A stretch of DNA of 64,000 nt from Doryteuthis pealeii. Lineage: Eukaryota > Mollusca > Cephalopoda > Myopsida > Loliginidae. Made by a program: the position numbers and the translations under genes. The stretch is taken from NCBI GenBank assembly GCA_023376005.1, contig CM042151.1, forward strand, positions 80,954,199 through 81,018,198, in the 5' to 3' direction. This document shows positions 1-9,905 of the stretch, in pieces (positions within the stretch are counted from its first letter, which is position 1; every line of letters starts with the position of its first letter). Below the pieces are notes generated by a model. It was not told where the DNA came from, made no database searches, and was given only the letters and a program-made list of their open reading frames with translations.

Positions 1-70
1 CAAAAATATATGATAATGATATACGAAGGAAAGTAAAAAAATTATCCGCACTTTCTCCATAAAGTAAAAA

Positions 71-318
71 AAGTAAAGTCGTCAGCGTCGTCTAAAGTCA
101 GTATCAGCCAGACAGCGAGGGAGTCTATGCCTTTTTCACTAATGCTAAACCAAGGAAATTGTTTTCACTTCTGAGGTGGAGCGCCACACCTACCATCAGC
201 TCTTTACTTGACCACACAGATCCCTGTGCTACTCATACACTGAGTTGGGAAGAGCCGGTATCGAACCAGGAACCTTGTGCTTCTTAGTAAGACACTCTAC
301 CGACTGAGTTACTTTCGC
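71..318 (-). repeat. tRNA-derived SINE, family 1
   Basis: Reverse-strand copy of the commonest SINE here. The tRNA-like head lies at the right end with a recognisable B box (ggttcgataccgg type) and an A box (tagctcagtcggtagag type). The body carries the family's conserved stretch on short-lived promoter-like sequence followed by a tail near ctttactt. At its right end it abuts the mariner relic that follows, so it probably landed in it. Confidence 0.8.
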
Positions 319-319
319 C

Positions 320-808
320 ATAACATATCTTTATTATTTTCACACTGCGTTCTGCATATAAGTGCATATAGTTGGTACTGTTGTGGTCCCATGATCAAAG
401 TTTGAGCCTGATCATGCCATTTTGCTTTACAGTTTAGATATGACTGCTCCACTAGCAGTATGCATCAATGAAGTGACCCAATTTCTCTGGTCAGAAGGAG
501 TGTCAAGGGCTGAAATTCATTGAAGGCATTTTGCCTAATAAGGGGACAGTGCATTACTATGTAGAAGTGTGTACGAGTGGATAGAGAAGTTTAAAGTTTG
601 ACTGGACATTGCAATCCTCCAGTTCATGCATAACGAGGGAGCAGGACACCCATCAACCTCTACATTTGATGAGAAGAATCAGCAAGCTCAAATGATGGTA
701 ATGGTGAACAGGCGAGTTATTGAGGAGGTAGCTTGTTTGCTGCAGATTAGTCATGGTTCTGCCTATCAAATCATCCATGATGAGCTTGGATTTTACAGCA
801 TGTCAACC
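320..808 (+). pseudogene. mariner-type transposase relic, copy 1
   Basis: Conceptual translation across several stops and shifts gives the N-terminal helix-turn-helix half of a mariner-type transposase. Visible landmarks are a QFLWSEGVSRAEIH-like start, a WIEKFK block, GHPSTSTFDEK and a second helix-turn-helix ending SHGSAYQIIHDELG. The longest open piece starts at 626. No DDD catalytic core follows. The same element occurs at 56134-57160, which shows its left part (ataacatatctttatta). It is a dead fragment. Confidence 0.75.
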
Positions 809-956
809 CTTGTTGGGTTATTTTCTGCCGAAGAAATTGTTTTAATCATTCTTGATTGGGTATTGAAATTGTTTTTTAAATTTTTTTTTTTAACATTCTT
901 TAACTCATTTTCTTCTATTTAACCCATAGATGTGACCCTAGCATCCAAGTCAGAGT

Positions 957-1002
957 TGTTGGATTTTGTGTAAAGTATTCAACTCTGTTACAAGATGAAT
1001 GC
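957..1002 (-). repeat. 46-bp fragment shared with the Gypsy-like insert at 34872
   Basis: This 46-bp stretch is essentially identical to 34872-34917, which is one end of a fragment resembling Ty3/Gypsy pol. It follows directly after a repeat-X-like segment (acccatagatgtgaccct). It is too short to classify alone. Confidence 0.6.
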
Positions 1003-1138
1003 AAGACTAAAACTAGAGTTTGGTAGGTGGCTTATATGGAGCTTTGGATTGTTATTAGATTATAGAGTTTCAATGTTGTAGAGCTTGGTAATAATACCTA
1101 ATAATATCCGTTTTGATTGCAATGTTTTAATAGAAATC

Positions 1139-1613
1139 AGGAATCTAATAAGCACCCCAGCTGAGACCAGTTTGGAAAAGGACAATTTTTGCTTTTCACT
1201 GCAAACTTCCGGTTGTTTGTAAACAAAACAGATGATTTTTTGACATTGGAATTTCACTGTAAGATTTTTTAAAAGTTTGTTCATGTTTATTTTAATATAA
1301 AAATGTGTCTTTAATTTAAAGTTTCATTATAAAAAAATAACAATATTAGTTTATCATTAGTGCAAAATTAATTTTTCACTTATGCTAATACCAACAAAAG
1401 GAAATAACTAATTTTTTTATTAAAATCAAAATCTATTTCAGTATAAAAATGTGCCTTTAGTTTGTAAATGAACATGAACAAACTTTTTTAAAATCTTAGT
1501 GAAATTCTAATGTCAAAATATCATAACTTATAAACAACTGGCAGTTTGCAGTGAAAAGCAAAAACTGTCCTTTTCCAAACTGCTCTCAGCTGGGGTGCTT
1601 ATTAGATACCCGA
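1139..1613. mobile_element. Foldback MITE (hAT-like), young insertion
   Basis: Terminal inverted repeats of more than 100 bp face each other. The outer end reads atctaataagcaccccagct, and the inner part includes ttgcttttcactgcaaactt. The paralogous sites at about 16405 and 30893 lack it, so the insertion followed the segmental duplication. Flanks atagaaat and ttcgaaat suggest an imperfect 8-bp duplication. It shares its core (gttgtttgtnaacaga..gattttt) with the elements at 9553, 23197 and 53431. Confidence 0.75.
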
Positions 1614-2530
1614 TTCGAAATAATAAAATTCTGGTATATTTGGTATACAAGAAAATTGATTTTTTATAAAAAAAAATATTAAGTTTATACTTATATATGG
1701 TTGATATGTCAAATTCACACAATTTAAAATATTGTCCTTTTTTTTCAAAAAAAATACATACTTCTTTGTTGATGTTGTAACCTAACAAAGGTTACTAAAT
1801 GATAAATAAGCAAATGGATATACTTATATATGGCTTATACTGAAAATTCACTCATTTAAAATTTGTCCTTTTCTTTTTACATAAAATATATTTCTGTTGA
1901 TATGCAAGAAACATTTTTTTAATATATTTCAAAAGGATATTTTCTGGTAACATATTTTTCAATATATATTTTAAAAGTTGATCCATACATTGAGAAAAAT
2001 GTTTTTCTTAAAGGACAATCTATACACTGCTAAACACACTGGGGTGAATGAAATTATTAAAAATACTTTTTTTTATATTGAAGCAAAATCAATGTAGAGA
2101 TCTAAAGGAATTGGATGGATGAAAAAAAAAAAAACTGTTGAAAAATATCCCAAGCTTTGTGCAACTGGTAAGCCCAGTTCCCTTGCATTTCCAAGTTAGG
2201 GTATTTGCCTCTCATCCCACTTAGGACATTTTTATGTGGGACCACCCACAAGCCAAAGCTAACTTTCCAATTTAGTAGATGGTGAAATCTGTGTTTAGCA
2301 AACAGAGAAGAACTTTGAACATAGAACATAATGATTTACAGCTCAAACTCACAAATCTGCAATCTAAAATCATTTCTCCTCATCAGAATTCATCTTTCCC
2401 ATTAAAAAATAATTCAAGATTTAAAGGTGCAGTTACATTTATAGTTTATTGATTCTTTTCTTATGTAATTTGTATTAAACACTTGTAAATTAGTTATGTT
2501 TTGTAATTCAGTATTCGATTAATTATTTGG

Positions 2531-2884
2531 GTTATTTGGACTATTGTCCCCATTTTCATTGTTATTTGTACAACGTTTTAGCCGAGATGGCCTCCAGCCT
2601 TCTTTAGGTATTTCTTTTCGGACTCAGGAACCTTCTCCGTGGACTAAAAAAAGGGTTAGGTTCAAAGTTCCGTGATGGCTCCCAATTATGACAAGAAATT
2701 TCCAGAGATCGAAAAGAAGATTCCCGAGTCCGAGAAGGTTCCTGAGTCCGACAAGAAATACCTGAAAAAGGCCGGAGGGCATATCGGTCGAAACGTTGTA
2801 CAAATAACAATGAAGATGGGGAAAATAGTCCGAATAACACAGATAATACTAATCATCAAGCCTCATCTCAAACATTCAGAGAAA
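2531..2884. mobile_element. Penelope-like inverted element with ribozyme-like motif
   Basis: Two inverted arms of about 110 bp (about 2535-2640 and 2725-2850) flank a short spacer. An exact 11-bp direct repeat, taattatttgg, brackets the element at 2520-2530 and 2885-2895. The paralogue at about 32860 has a single uninterrupted copy of that site. An 11-bp duplication argues for a retroelement. Inverted pseudo-LTR arms suggest a Penelope-like element, but no reverse transcriptase is present. Each arm carries a ctgannaaggcc-stem-cgaaac motif. Confidence 0.5.
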
Positions 2885-2974
2885 TAATTATTTGGGGATG
2901 AATGGGAATTAAATTTTGTAACAAGGTGGGCATCAATTGAAAAGTTAGCAGCCTTGATCTAGCATGTGTTTGCA

Positions 2975-3425
2975 AGTGACCTTTTAAATGTGAAACCTTT
3001 CAAAATGCCAAGTAGATATTTGCCATGCACCCTACTTATGCAGGCGTAATACCAGGACATTTTCATGTGGGCCCACCCACAAGCCAAAGCTCATGGGTAG
3101 TAGGCACAAAAAATGTGTTGATCCTGTCGGCATTCCCCCTCGAGGGCAATAAAGCCAGCCCTGTCCCTTTAAATCAAGAGGGCAAGTATTTCCTGGTGGG
3201 ATAGCCCCCAGGGATTACTTATTCAGTCTAGAGGCAGAAGCAATCTGGACACAGGCCCCAAGGGGCAAGTGACACAGTTTATTTTTTTAAATGTTTTTTT
3301 TTGTGGGAATCATATGGAAATACCAATCCAAGCAATTTGTATGATTAAAGATTCTTTTAAGTAGGTATCTTCATGTGTACTTTTAAATATAAATTCAATG
3401 CAAAGGCTCATCCATATAAAATACA
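2975..3425 (-). pseudogene. Fossil C2H2 fingers and unclassified repeat
   Basis: On the minus strand, faint finger remnants are recognisable by position and by counterparts at 17140-17280 and 32945-33150. The middle (3060-3290) is a GC-richer block absent from the other units. It has gggcccacccacaagccaaa, which also occurs near 2240, so it is probably another insertion of unknown type. Confidence 0.45.
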
Positions 3426-3462
3426 AGAAATAGTTCTTTTTAGAAACTAAGGGACTCCTTCC

Positions 3463-3752
3463 GGTAATCTTCAACTTGTTCCTCATAAATTCCTACTATA
3501 AAATAAACTAAACCCTCATTTTATGTCCGTGTTTTTGCAATAAATGTTTTAAATATATTTGCAATAAATGTTCTTTAAATAAAGAAAATATATATGTTTG
3601 CAATAAATGTTTTTAAATAAAGAAAATATATTCAGTATGGTAAAATAACGGGTGCAAGAAAAATAAAACATTTATTGCAAAAACACGGACATAAAATGAA
3701 GGTTCAGTTTATTTTATGGTAGGAATTTACGAGGAACAAGTTAAGGATTACC
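3463..3752. mobile_element. Foldback MITE with 8-bp target duplication
   Basis: Inverted arms of about 85 bp start ggtaatcttcaacttgttcc and end with the complement. Their inner ends carry tttttgcaataaatgtttt, which is also tandemly repeated in the loop. Flanking direct repeats ctccttcc (3455-3462) and ctccttct (3753-3760) fit an 8-bp hAT-type duplication. The paralogous site at about 33178-33186 is empty. Confidence 0.8.
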
Positions 3753-3764
3753 CTCCTTCTTAGA

Positions 3765-3960
3765 GTTAACACTTGATTTCTTTATGCATTGTACTTACAT
3801 CCTAGGGCTCTTTCTCAGATAGAGGATGTTCCTTTGATAGCTGATTGGTTCACTAGGAATTGTGTCTAAGCATTTTTTTAAGTTTTGCTTGACCAACCCG
3901 GTTGCTCCTACCACAATGGCTATAATATTGATTTCTTTCAATCATTAATCTCTCAAGTGA
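3765..3960 (-). pseudogene. RLE-type LINE C-terminal fragment
   Basis: On the minus strand this reads, with lesions, as the C-terminal domain of an RLE-bearing non-LTR retrotransposon. Landmarks are IIPVVVGATG-like, then a P-rich turn, then an IKGxSSILKRALG-like helix. The best preserved relatives are at 17285-17760 and 33185-33425. It directly follows a fossil finger (3960-4095). Confidence 0.7.
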
Positions 3961-4095
3961 GTGTTTGCATGGGTCTTTTCAAATTGAACCACTGTGAAAA
4001 CGATGATCTACACACTTTATGAGAAAATGTATGTTTGTATGAGTTTTTTGGGTTTTTTTCAAATTGCCCATCTGTGAAAATGCTAATCAACAAAC
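3960..4095 (-). pseudogene. Fossil C2H2 fingers
   Basis: Minus-strand translation gives two degraded fingers. One reads CEVC-stop-LAFSQMGNLKK and the next CRSSFSQWFNLKRPMQ, with histidines and frame lost. The fingers run straight into the LINE tail at 3765-3960, as at the live genes. Confidence 0.7.
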
Positions 4096-4134
4096 TTCAC
4101 ACAAAAATAATTTCTCACTTTTTTTTCTTTTCTT

Positions 4135-4312
4135 TTAGCAAATTTTAGGAGCCAAGGGGCCGCTGCCCAGGGCTAACACATGATTCTTTATAAACAGTAT
4201 TTGTATCCTAAGGATCGTTTTAGGATGGAGTATATTCCTTTGATAACTGCTAATTGTACTTCATAGCAGCTTGGTCCACCAGGTACTGTTTCAATATGTG
4301 TTTTTCAAATTT
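4135..4312 (-). pseudogene. RLE-type LINE C-terminal fragment
   Basis: Minus-strand reading gives PSCYEVQ and SILKRSLGYKYC, like the tail at 17355-17537, followed by an untranslated end (ttaggagcc near 4147). It follows a fossil finger at 4312-4375, making another finger-plus-LINE-tail module. Confidence 0.7.
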
Positions 4313-4375
4313 GAATTAATAGAAAATACAGATCAATAAACTTCACAAAAAATGGTTTCACCCCAGTGTGTTTTG
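4312..4375 (-). pseudogene. Fossil C2H2 finger
   Basis: Minus-strand reading THWGETIFCEVY-stop-SVFSINSNLKNTY is a single decayed finger with its linker. The second cysteine is now Tyr. Confidence 0.65.
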
Positions 4376-5329
4376 TGATACTATAAATTGCTGCATAAAT
4401 GCAAATCTGTTGCAAGCAAGTGTGTGTGTATATATGTAACTGTATAGTTAGTTATATAAATAAGCATTATGAGAGTAAGGTCCCATATAGTACATGTGTG
4501 CACATGCATATGTGTGTGGGTGTGTAGATTGGAGATAGTAGTATATATGTGTAATAAGTATGCCATAGAAGGTTTGGCCAGTGTTGGTCAAACAAAGTTT
4601 ATAAAAGTAGTAAAAAGAAATTCTATAGAGAAGGAGAAAGAAATAAAGATTAAGAATTGTGATAATCCCTCCTTAGGAGACAGTTGTCTGGAGGATGAAA
4701 GGTAGTTAAATTACTAGTTAGCTATAGAAACAGATAAGGGGTCAATATTGTGGTGCTTTCTTTTAGAAGAAAAGATTTTGAAATCCCGTATGAAATCTCA
4801 GAGGATGAGATTTGAAAGGTGTGAAAAAATTTGAAAGTGAGACTCAGTTTAGAGCCAGACGCCAAAGAAGTAAGATCACCCTTAGAGAGACCAGTAGAAT
4901 TCAACTTTAGCAGAAGATGTGACTGGATAGAGAGGAGGGGTGCACCCCCCTCTCTGTCGACAGAGATAATACATAATGGAAGAATGACTGGACTGAATGA
5001 ATGAATGCGAGTCTACACAATCCCTCTTGTCCTTTTTGGTTGTTCACATAACTTTGTCTTGTCTTGTTTGTTTCTATCTTTCTTAATTTTTCTCCTTTCA
5101 GCAGGGGGCGGGGCGGGGGGCCTTTGTCACAGACACAATGAATTGAGGTTTTAAACTTAAGTGAGCAGACGATCATGGCCAACAAGATGTGAAAGACGAA
5201 AAGCTGAGAAAGATGAAAGATGTCAGCAAATGTGCAAAAGGTAATGACAGGACGTGCAAATACCCCCCCGACCCGCCAAGGGTGTTACAGTTTGATTAGT
5301 TTGATACAGGTTGATAAAATGATTTTGAT
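4376..5329. other. Unit-1-specific sequence, no gene recognised
   Basis: This stretch separates two modules and has no counterpart in units 2 and 3. It contains a GT/TA-rich tract (4420-4560), a short hairpin around 4927-4965 (gaggaggggtgcacccccct) and a G-run at 5102-5120. The short open frames here show no family resemblance. Confidence 0.5.
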
Positions 5330-5645
5330 TTCATCTTTTTTAATTTTCTTTTAGTAGCTTTTTTCTGGGGTCAACACTTAATTTTTTAATATATTGTACT
5401 CACATCCCAGGACTTTATAACAGCTATTTTACTTCATATCAGCTTGGTTTATCAGGTATTGTGTCAAGTTATTTTTTTAATTATTTGCTTCATCAACCTG
5501 GTTGCCTCTACCACAACTGGCATAATATTAATTTTTTCCAATGATCAAGTCCTTTTTTAGGTTATTCTTAAGCTCCTGGAATTTTAGTGTGTGTTTGCAT
5601 ATGTCTTGTTAAAGTGTAACTCTCTGAAAATGCCGAGTCACACAC
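5330..5645 (-). pseudogene. LINE tail plus lost terminal finger of the gene at 5646
   Basis: From 5645 down to about 5580 the minus strand continues the zinc-finger reading frame past a stop: VCDSAFSES, then LTRHMQTHTKIPG. From there to 5330 it becomes RLE-LINE C-terminal sequence. The finger was removed from the protein by one substitution (CAA to TAA, judged against the paralogue at 18058). Confidence 0.75.
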
Positions 5646-6416
5646 TTAACATGAATAGGGATTCTCTTCAGCATGTCTCCGAATGTGCTTAGTTAAACTT
5701 GATTTCTCTGAAAATGCTCGCTCACACATGGGACAAGAATATGGCTTCTCCCCAGTGTGTATCCGAATGTGTTTTGTTAAACTGGATTTTTCTGAAAATG
5801 ATTTTCCACACATGTCACAAGTATATGGCTTCTCTCCTGTGTGTGTTCGAATGTGCTTTGTTAAACTAGATTTTTCTGAAAATGCCAAGCCACACACTTC
5901 ACAAGAGTAGGGTTTCCCTCCAGTGTGCATCTGCATGTGTACGAGTAAAAGAGAATTCTGTGCAAAGGAAGAGCCACATATTTCACAAATATAGGGTTTT
6001 TCACCAGTGTGTATTCGCATGTGTATCTTTAAACTGAAACTTTGAGAAAATACCGATCCACATATTTCACAAGAAAATGGTTTCTCTCCAGTGTGTGTTC
6101 GCATGTGCACTTTTAAGCTGTAGCTCTGTGAAAATGCTGATCCACACATTTGACAAGGATATGGTTTCTCTCCAGTGTGTGTTCGCATGTGTCTTGTTAA
6201 AATAGAATTCTGTTTAAATGCCAATCCACACACCTGACAACAGTAGGGTCTCCTCTCTGTTGGTATTTGGATATCCTTTTTTAAATTTGATCCCTGGGAA
6301 AATCCACAGACTTTGCAAGTGTAGGGTTTCTTTCTGGTGCGTACTTTCCCTTCCGAATTTACGGGAAAATCTGATCCGCACATTTCACAAAATGGCTTTG
6401 TTTCAGTGTCTTCCAT
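5646..6416 (-). CDS. C2H2 zinc-finger protein, 7 canonical fingers
   Basis: An intronless 256-residue frame begins at the ATG at 6414-6416 (MEDTETK). After a half finger (CEMCGSDF, about residue 10) and a degenerate finger (CKVCGFSQGSNLKK, histidines replaced by Asp and Pro), seven regular C-x2-C-x12-H-x3-H fingers follow. They are joined by TGEKPY linkers. Such tandem arrays normally bind DNA in the nucleus. No KRAB, BTB or SCAN-like effector domain is seen. The frame stops after PYSC inside what was an eighth finger, so the protein is shortened relative to its paralogue. An in-frame stop lies just upstream of the ATG, which supports this start unless a 5' exon is spliced in. It could be a live gene or a recent pseudogene. 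Confidence 0.75.
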   Translation of the reverse strand: MEDTETKPFCEMCGSDFPVNSEGKVRTRKKPYTCKVCGFSQGSNLKKDIQIPTERRPYCCQVCGLAFKQNSILTRHMRTHTGEKPYPCQMCGSAFSQSYSLKVHMRTHTGEKPFSCEICGSVFSQSFSLKIHMRIHTGEKPYICEICGSSFAQNSLLLVHMQMHTGGKPYSCEVCGLAFSEKSSLTKHIRTHTGEKPYTCDMCGKSFSEKSSLTKHIRIHTGEKPYSCPMCERAFSEKSSLTKHIRRHAEENPYSC

Positions 6417-7224
6417 ATTCGTTTTTTACACTCAAATTTTCTAAAAATGCTGATCTACAGACTTGACTATTTTACAGCTTCTCTTTACAATAAGTGTGAA
6501 TAAGTTTTTTAGAAATTTTCACTTCATCAAAATGCTGTCTCAAGGAATTCATGAGAAGGTGGTTTGCAAGTAATATATATTTTCTTGAATATCTGTAAAT
6601 AAAGAAATAGAGAATAAAAAAATGAAGAAATCTATCTATACATATATAAAGGGCAGTTGTGTGTATATGTATGTCTGGAGGAAACTTCGAAAATAAAACA
6701 ATTAACAACAAAGTAAATATATATACACATTAAATATCACCAGGACTTGGTTTTTAAGCAAAAATAATAGAGATTTGATTTACATTCGTGAAGATAATTA
6801 AAAAATGAAATTTATATGATAACAGCATGGATTTTTTTTTCCTTTAATATTTTAGATAGTAGACATTAACATTTCTTTTCAGAGTAGCTGTATCAATCCA
6901 AGGTCTATTTTTTTACATAGGGATTTAATTGGGGCATCCCAGGAGGATTCAACTCACAATTTAGTAATAATGGATCTGCGAGACTAACTTAAAAAAATCC
7001 CCCTCTACCCAGTTGACGTCAGGTAGCCGCTGCTAGTTACAAAATAAAGTAATTAAAATCATTAAGTACTGCTTAAGAAATTGATCTTGTACCACATCCT
7101 AGTCATTTGTTTGCACTCAGGTATATATACATACCATATATATATATAGATAATAATATATAATATGGAATGGATAATATATAATACTATTATTATAATG
7201 GATAATATATAATATTATTATATA
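6417..7224. other. Upstream flank of zinc-finger gene, no gene seen
   Basis: 6417-6600 is conserved with 18892-19075 and with 34588-34720 plus 35342-35375, so it belongs to the duplicated unit. It includes another half-finger-like string (CRSAFLENLSV in another frame). No promoter can be named with confidence. 6600-7224 is AT-rich with TA/ATA tracts at 7130-7215. Confidence 0.5.
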
Positions 7225-7505
7225 TATTTACCTACTCCTCCGCACAAGGAGGATGTGACACAAGGTCAATTTCTTAAGCGGAGTTCAACAGGTTTGAATT
7301 CAGAGGTTTCCTTCTAGACCAGTTGCCTAACCAAGGTTAAAGGGCCCAGTCTGCCCTACTATTTACCCATAGCTGGAGGGAGAGTAGGATTCATACCTTT
7401 CCCAAGGGTATTAGCGCAAAGTGAAATGCAATTTCCCACATCCAGGATTTGAACTCGGGGTGACGAGTCCATTCCCATGACTTTAACCATTACACCACGC
7501 ACTTT
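7225..7505 (-). repeat. tRNA-derived SINE, family 2
   Basis: On the minus strand the head reads gtgtaatggttaaagtcatg with a B-box-like gagttcaaatcctgg, so it derives from a different tRNA than family 1. The body has conserved cttaaccttggttaggcaac and ccttgtgtcacatcctcctt blocks and ends in TA repeats. Other copies are at 34747, 51951, 57881 and 60119. Confidence 0.8.
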
Positions 7506-7637
7506 GCACTCAGTTATATGGTTTCAAGTAACTAATGTTAGTAAACAAGTGCAGAATTACCTCATCCTACATTGAAAATTGGTTCCAGAAGACATGGCTT
7601 AAATGGAAATAGCCATTATTTAGATGCAATTATCTGA

Positions 7638-7868
7638 GGCTGGTATAGCTCAGTCGGTAGAGTGTCCAACTAGGAACCTCAAGGTTACTGGTTCGATACC
7701 GGCCCTCACCAGTTCAGCATATAAGTAGCATAGGGATCTGTGCGGTAAAGTAAGGAGCTGATGGTAGGTGTGGCGCTCCACATCAGATGCAAAAACAATC
7801 TCCTTGGTCTAGCCCTAGTGTTTGGCTGATACCAATTTTAAGCCACCTCGACAACTTTACTTTTTACT
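7638..7868 (+). repeat. tRNA-derived SINE, family 1
   Basis: Full-length plus-strand copy. The A box is tagctcagtcggtagag and the B box ggttcgataccgg. The body carries gtgcggtaaagtaaggagct and caatctccttggtctagc, with a ctttactt-type end. It interrupts the pogo-like element, whose second copy lacks it. Confidence 0.85.
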
Positions 7869-7869
7869 T

Positions 7870-9320
7870 ATTTGACCTAGGCCTAGCATAGCTTAGTTTT
7901 TTTTATGTTAGCCTATGTAATCGGTAAAATTTTCGTTAATTATGAAGCCTACCAGTAGCCTAGCCAAGTGCTTTTTTTATGTTAGCTAATGTAATTAATA
8001 AAATGTTGGCAAATTACGAAGCCTACCAGTAGCCTAATTTTTTAAATGTTAGCCTACATAATCAATATATTTCAGTAAATTATGAAGCTTAGGCTAGCCT
8101 AAATTTTTTTTATTTTAGCCTATGTGATCGATATATTTTGGTAAATCATGAAGCTTAGCCTAGACTAGCCTAGTTTTTTTTTATTTTAACCTATATAATT
8201 GGTATATTTCAGCAAATTATGAAGCTTAGCCTAGGCTAGCCTAAATTTTTTTTATTTTAGCCTATGTGATCGATATATTTTGGTAAATCATGAAGCTTAG
8301 CCTAGACTAGCCTAGTTTTTTTTATTATTTTAGCCTATATAATCGGTATATTTCAGCAAATTATGAAGCTTAGCCTAGGCTAGCCTAAATTTTTTTTTTT
8401 TAGCCTATGTGATCGATATATTTTGGTAAATCATGAAGCTTAGCCTAGACTAGCCTAGTTTTTATTTATTTAGCCTATATAATCGGTATATTTCAGCAAT
8501 ATGAAGCTTAGCCTAGGCTAGCCTAAATTTTTTTTATTTTAGCCTATGTGATCGATATATTTTGGTAAATCATGAAGCTTAGCCTAGACTAGCCTAGTTT
8601 TTTTTTATTTTAACCTATATAATTGGTATATTTCAGCAAATTATGAAGCTTAGCCTAGGCTAGCCTAAATTTTTTTATTTTAGCCTAGGTAAATCATGAA
8701 GCTTAGCCTAGACTAGCCTAGTTTTTTTTATTATTTTAGCCTATATAATCGGTATATTTCAGCAAATTATGAAGCTTAGCCTAGGCTAGCCTAAATTTTT
8801 TTTATTTTAGCCTATGTGATCGATATATTTTGGTAAATCATGAAGCTTAGCCTAGTTTTTATTTATTTTAGCCTATATAATCGGTATATTTCAGCAATAT
8901 GAAGCTTAGCCTAGGCTAGCCTAAATTTTTTTTATTTTAGCCTATGTGATCGATATATTTTGGTAAATCATGCTTAGCCTAGACTAGCCTAGTTTTTTTT
9001 AGCCTATATAATTATATTTCAGCAAATTATGAAGCTTATAGTAAATTTTTTTTTTTAGCCTATGTGATCGATATATTTTGGTAAATCATGAAGCTTAGCC
9101 TAGACTAGCCTAGTTTTTTTATTTTAGCCTATATAGCAATATGAAGCTTAGCCTAGGCTAGCCTAAATTTTTTTTATTTTAGCCTATGTGATCGATATAT
9201 TTTGGTAAATCATGAAGCTTAGCCTAGACTAGCCTAGTTTTTTTTTTTTTTAGCCTATATAATCAGTATATTTCAGCAAATTATGAAGCTTAGCCTAGGC
9301 TAGACTAATTTGTTTTCATG
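7870..9320. repeat. Tandem array, about 140-bp dimer of 70-bp monomers
   Basis: Monomers alternate between a form with gtgatcgatatattttggta and a form with atataatcggtatatttcag. Both end in aagcttagcctag(g/a)ctagcct. Dimers repeat every 138-143 bp (for example gtgatcg at 8124, 8266 and 8409). The left edge (7870-8090) holds older, more diverged monomers. Several internal units are truncated, consistent with replication slippage or unequal exchange. Confidence 0.9.
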
Positions 9321-9544
9321 TTAGCCAACTGAATAATCAAATTGCAAACTTTTATGAAGTATAGAGTATTTTATACTTGATGTTATTATTCTCTAAACAT
9401 TATATGTATCTATTTCTGTTTTCATTTACTTCTCAGCTATGTAAATAAGCATAAACAATCAATACAAGCCAGAATTGATGGTACCCTACAGTATGAATGC
9501 TACAGCTATTTTTACAGATGACATAAATATTATAATATTCAAAT

Positions 9545-9905
9545 CTAGTTACCAATAGTCATATTCAAAAGGACAGGTTTTGCTTTTCACTGTCAAGCTC
9601 CGGTTGTTTGTTAACAGACGATTTTCCTACATTATAATTTCACTGTAAGATTTTTTAAAAGATAGTTCATGTTTATGAACAACATTAACAATAACATGAA
9701 ATAAGTAATTTGTTTTTTTTATCAAAATCAAAAACTATTTTAATATCAAAACGTGTCTTTGGTTTGTTAATAAACTTGAACTATTTAAAAAAAAATCTTA
9801 GTGAAATTCTAATGCAGAAAAATCATCAGCTAACAAACAACCAGAAGTTGATGGTGAAAAGCAAAACGTCCTTTTGAATATGGCTCACAGCCGGAGTGCC
9901 TATTG
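9545..9905. mobile_element. Foldback MITE related to 1139 and 23197 elements
   Basis: Inverted arms include aaaaggacaggttttgcttt and its complement, then the shared core gttgtttgttaacagacg, then caactttta-rich inner parts. The right terminus extends further (cggagtgcctattggtgac) than the left, which has lost about 20 bases. Confidence 0.75.

Larger units (their letters stand above)
1050..6700 (-). repeat. Segmental duplication unit 1 (zinc-finger unit)
   Basis: Large stretches align in order with about 16320-19080 and about 30370-34720. The shared blocks include a segment near 1060-1138, the stretch at 1605-1760, the block at 2080-2510, LINE tails, the zinc-finger gene, and the sequence upstream of its ATG to about 6600. 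Younger insertions interrupt this unit at 1139, 2531 and 3463. The stretch 1620-2500 holds no gene, only decayed duplicon sequence with possible fossil fingers near 1960-2035. Confidence 0.8.
7552..9540. mobile_element. pogo-like MITE with large internal minisatellite, copy 1
   Basis: The left end (cagaattacctcatcctac) and the 70 bases after it align with the reverse complement of the right end of 48615-49221. The right side (gaattgatggtaccctacag) aligns with that element's left side. Between them, a SINE is inserted at 7638 and a tandem array fills 7870-9320. The outermost right terminus is lost into the next foldback element. No transposase is present. Confidence 0.65.

Noticed and set aside
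2672..2887. 71-codon Lys/Glu-rich frame (starts MMAPNYDKKF)
   Set aside because: It runs through an inverted repeat arm, and related copies are not open.
4923..4967. GC hairpin as a terminator
   Set aside because: Intrinsic terminators are not expected in an animal nuclear genome.
7638..7710. Possible tRNA genes in SINE heads
   Set aside because: The cloverleaf is degenerate, is followed by the same SINE body in every copy and recurs many times. These are SINE promoters.
7870..9320. CRISPR-like regular repeats
   Set aside because: There are no unique spacers, the units are contiguous, and the genome is animal.
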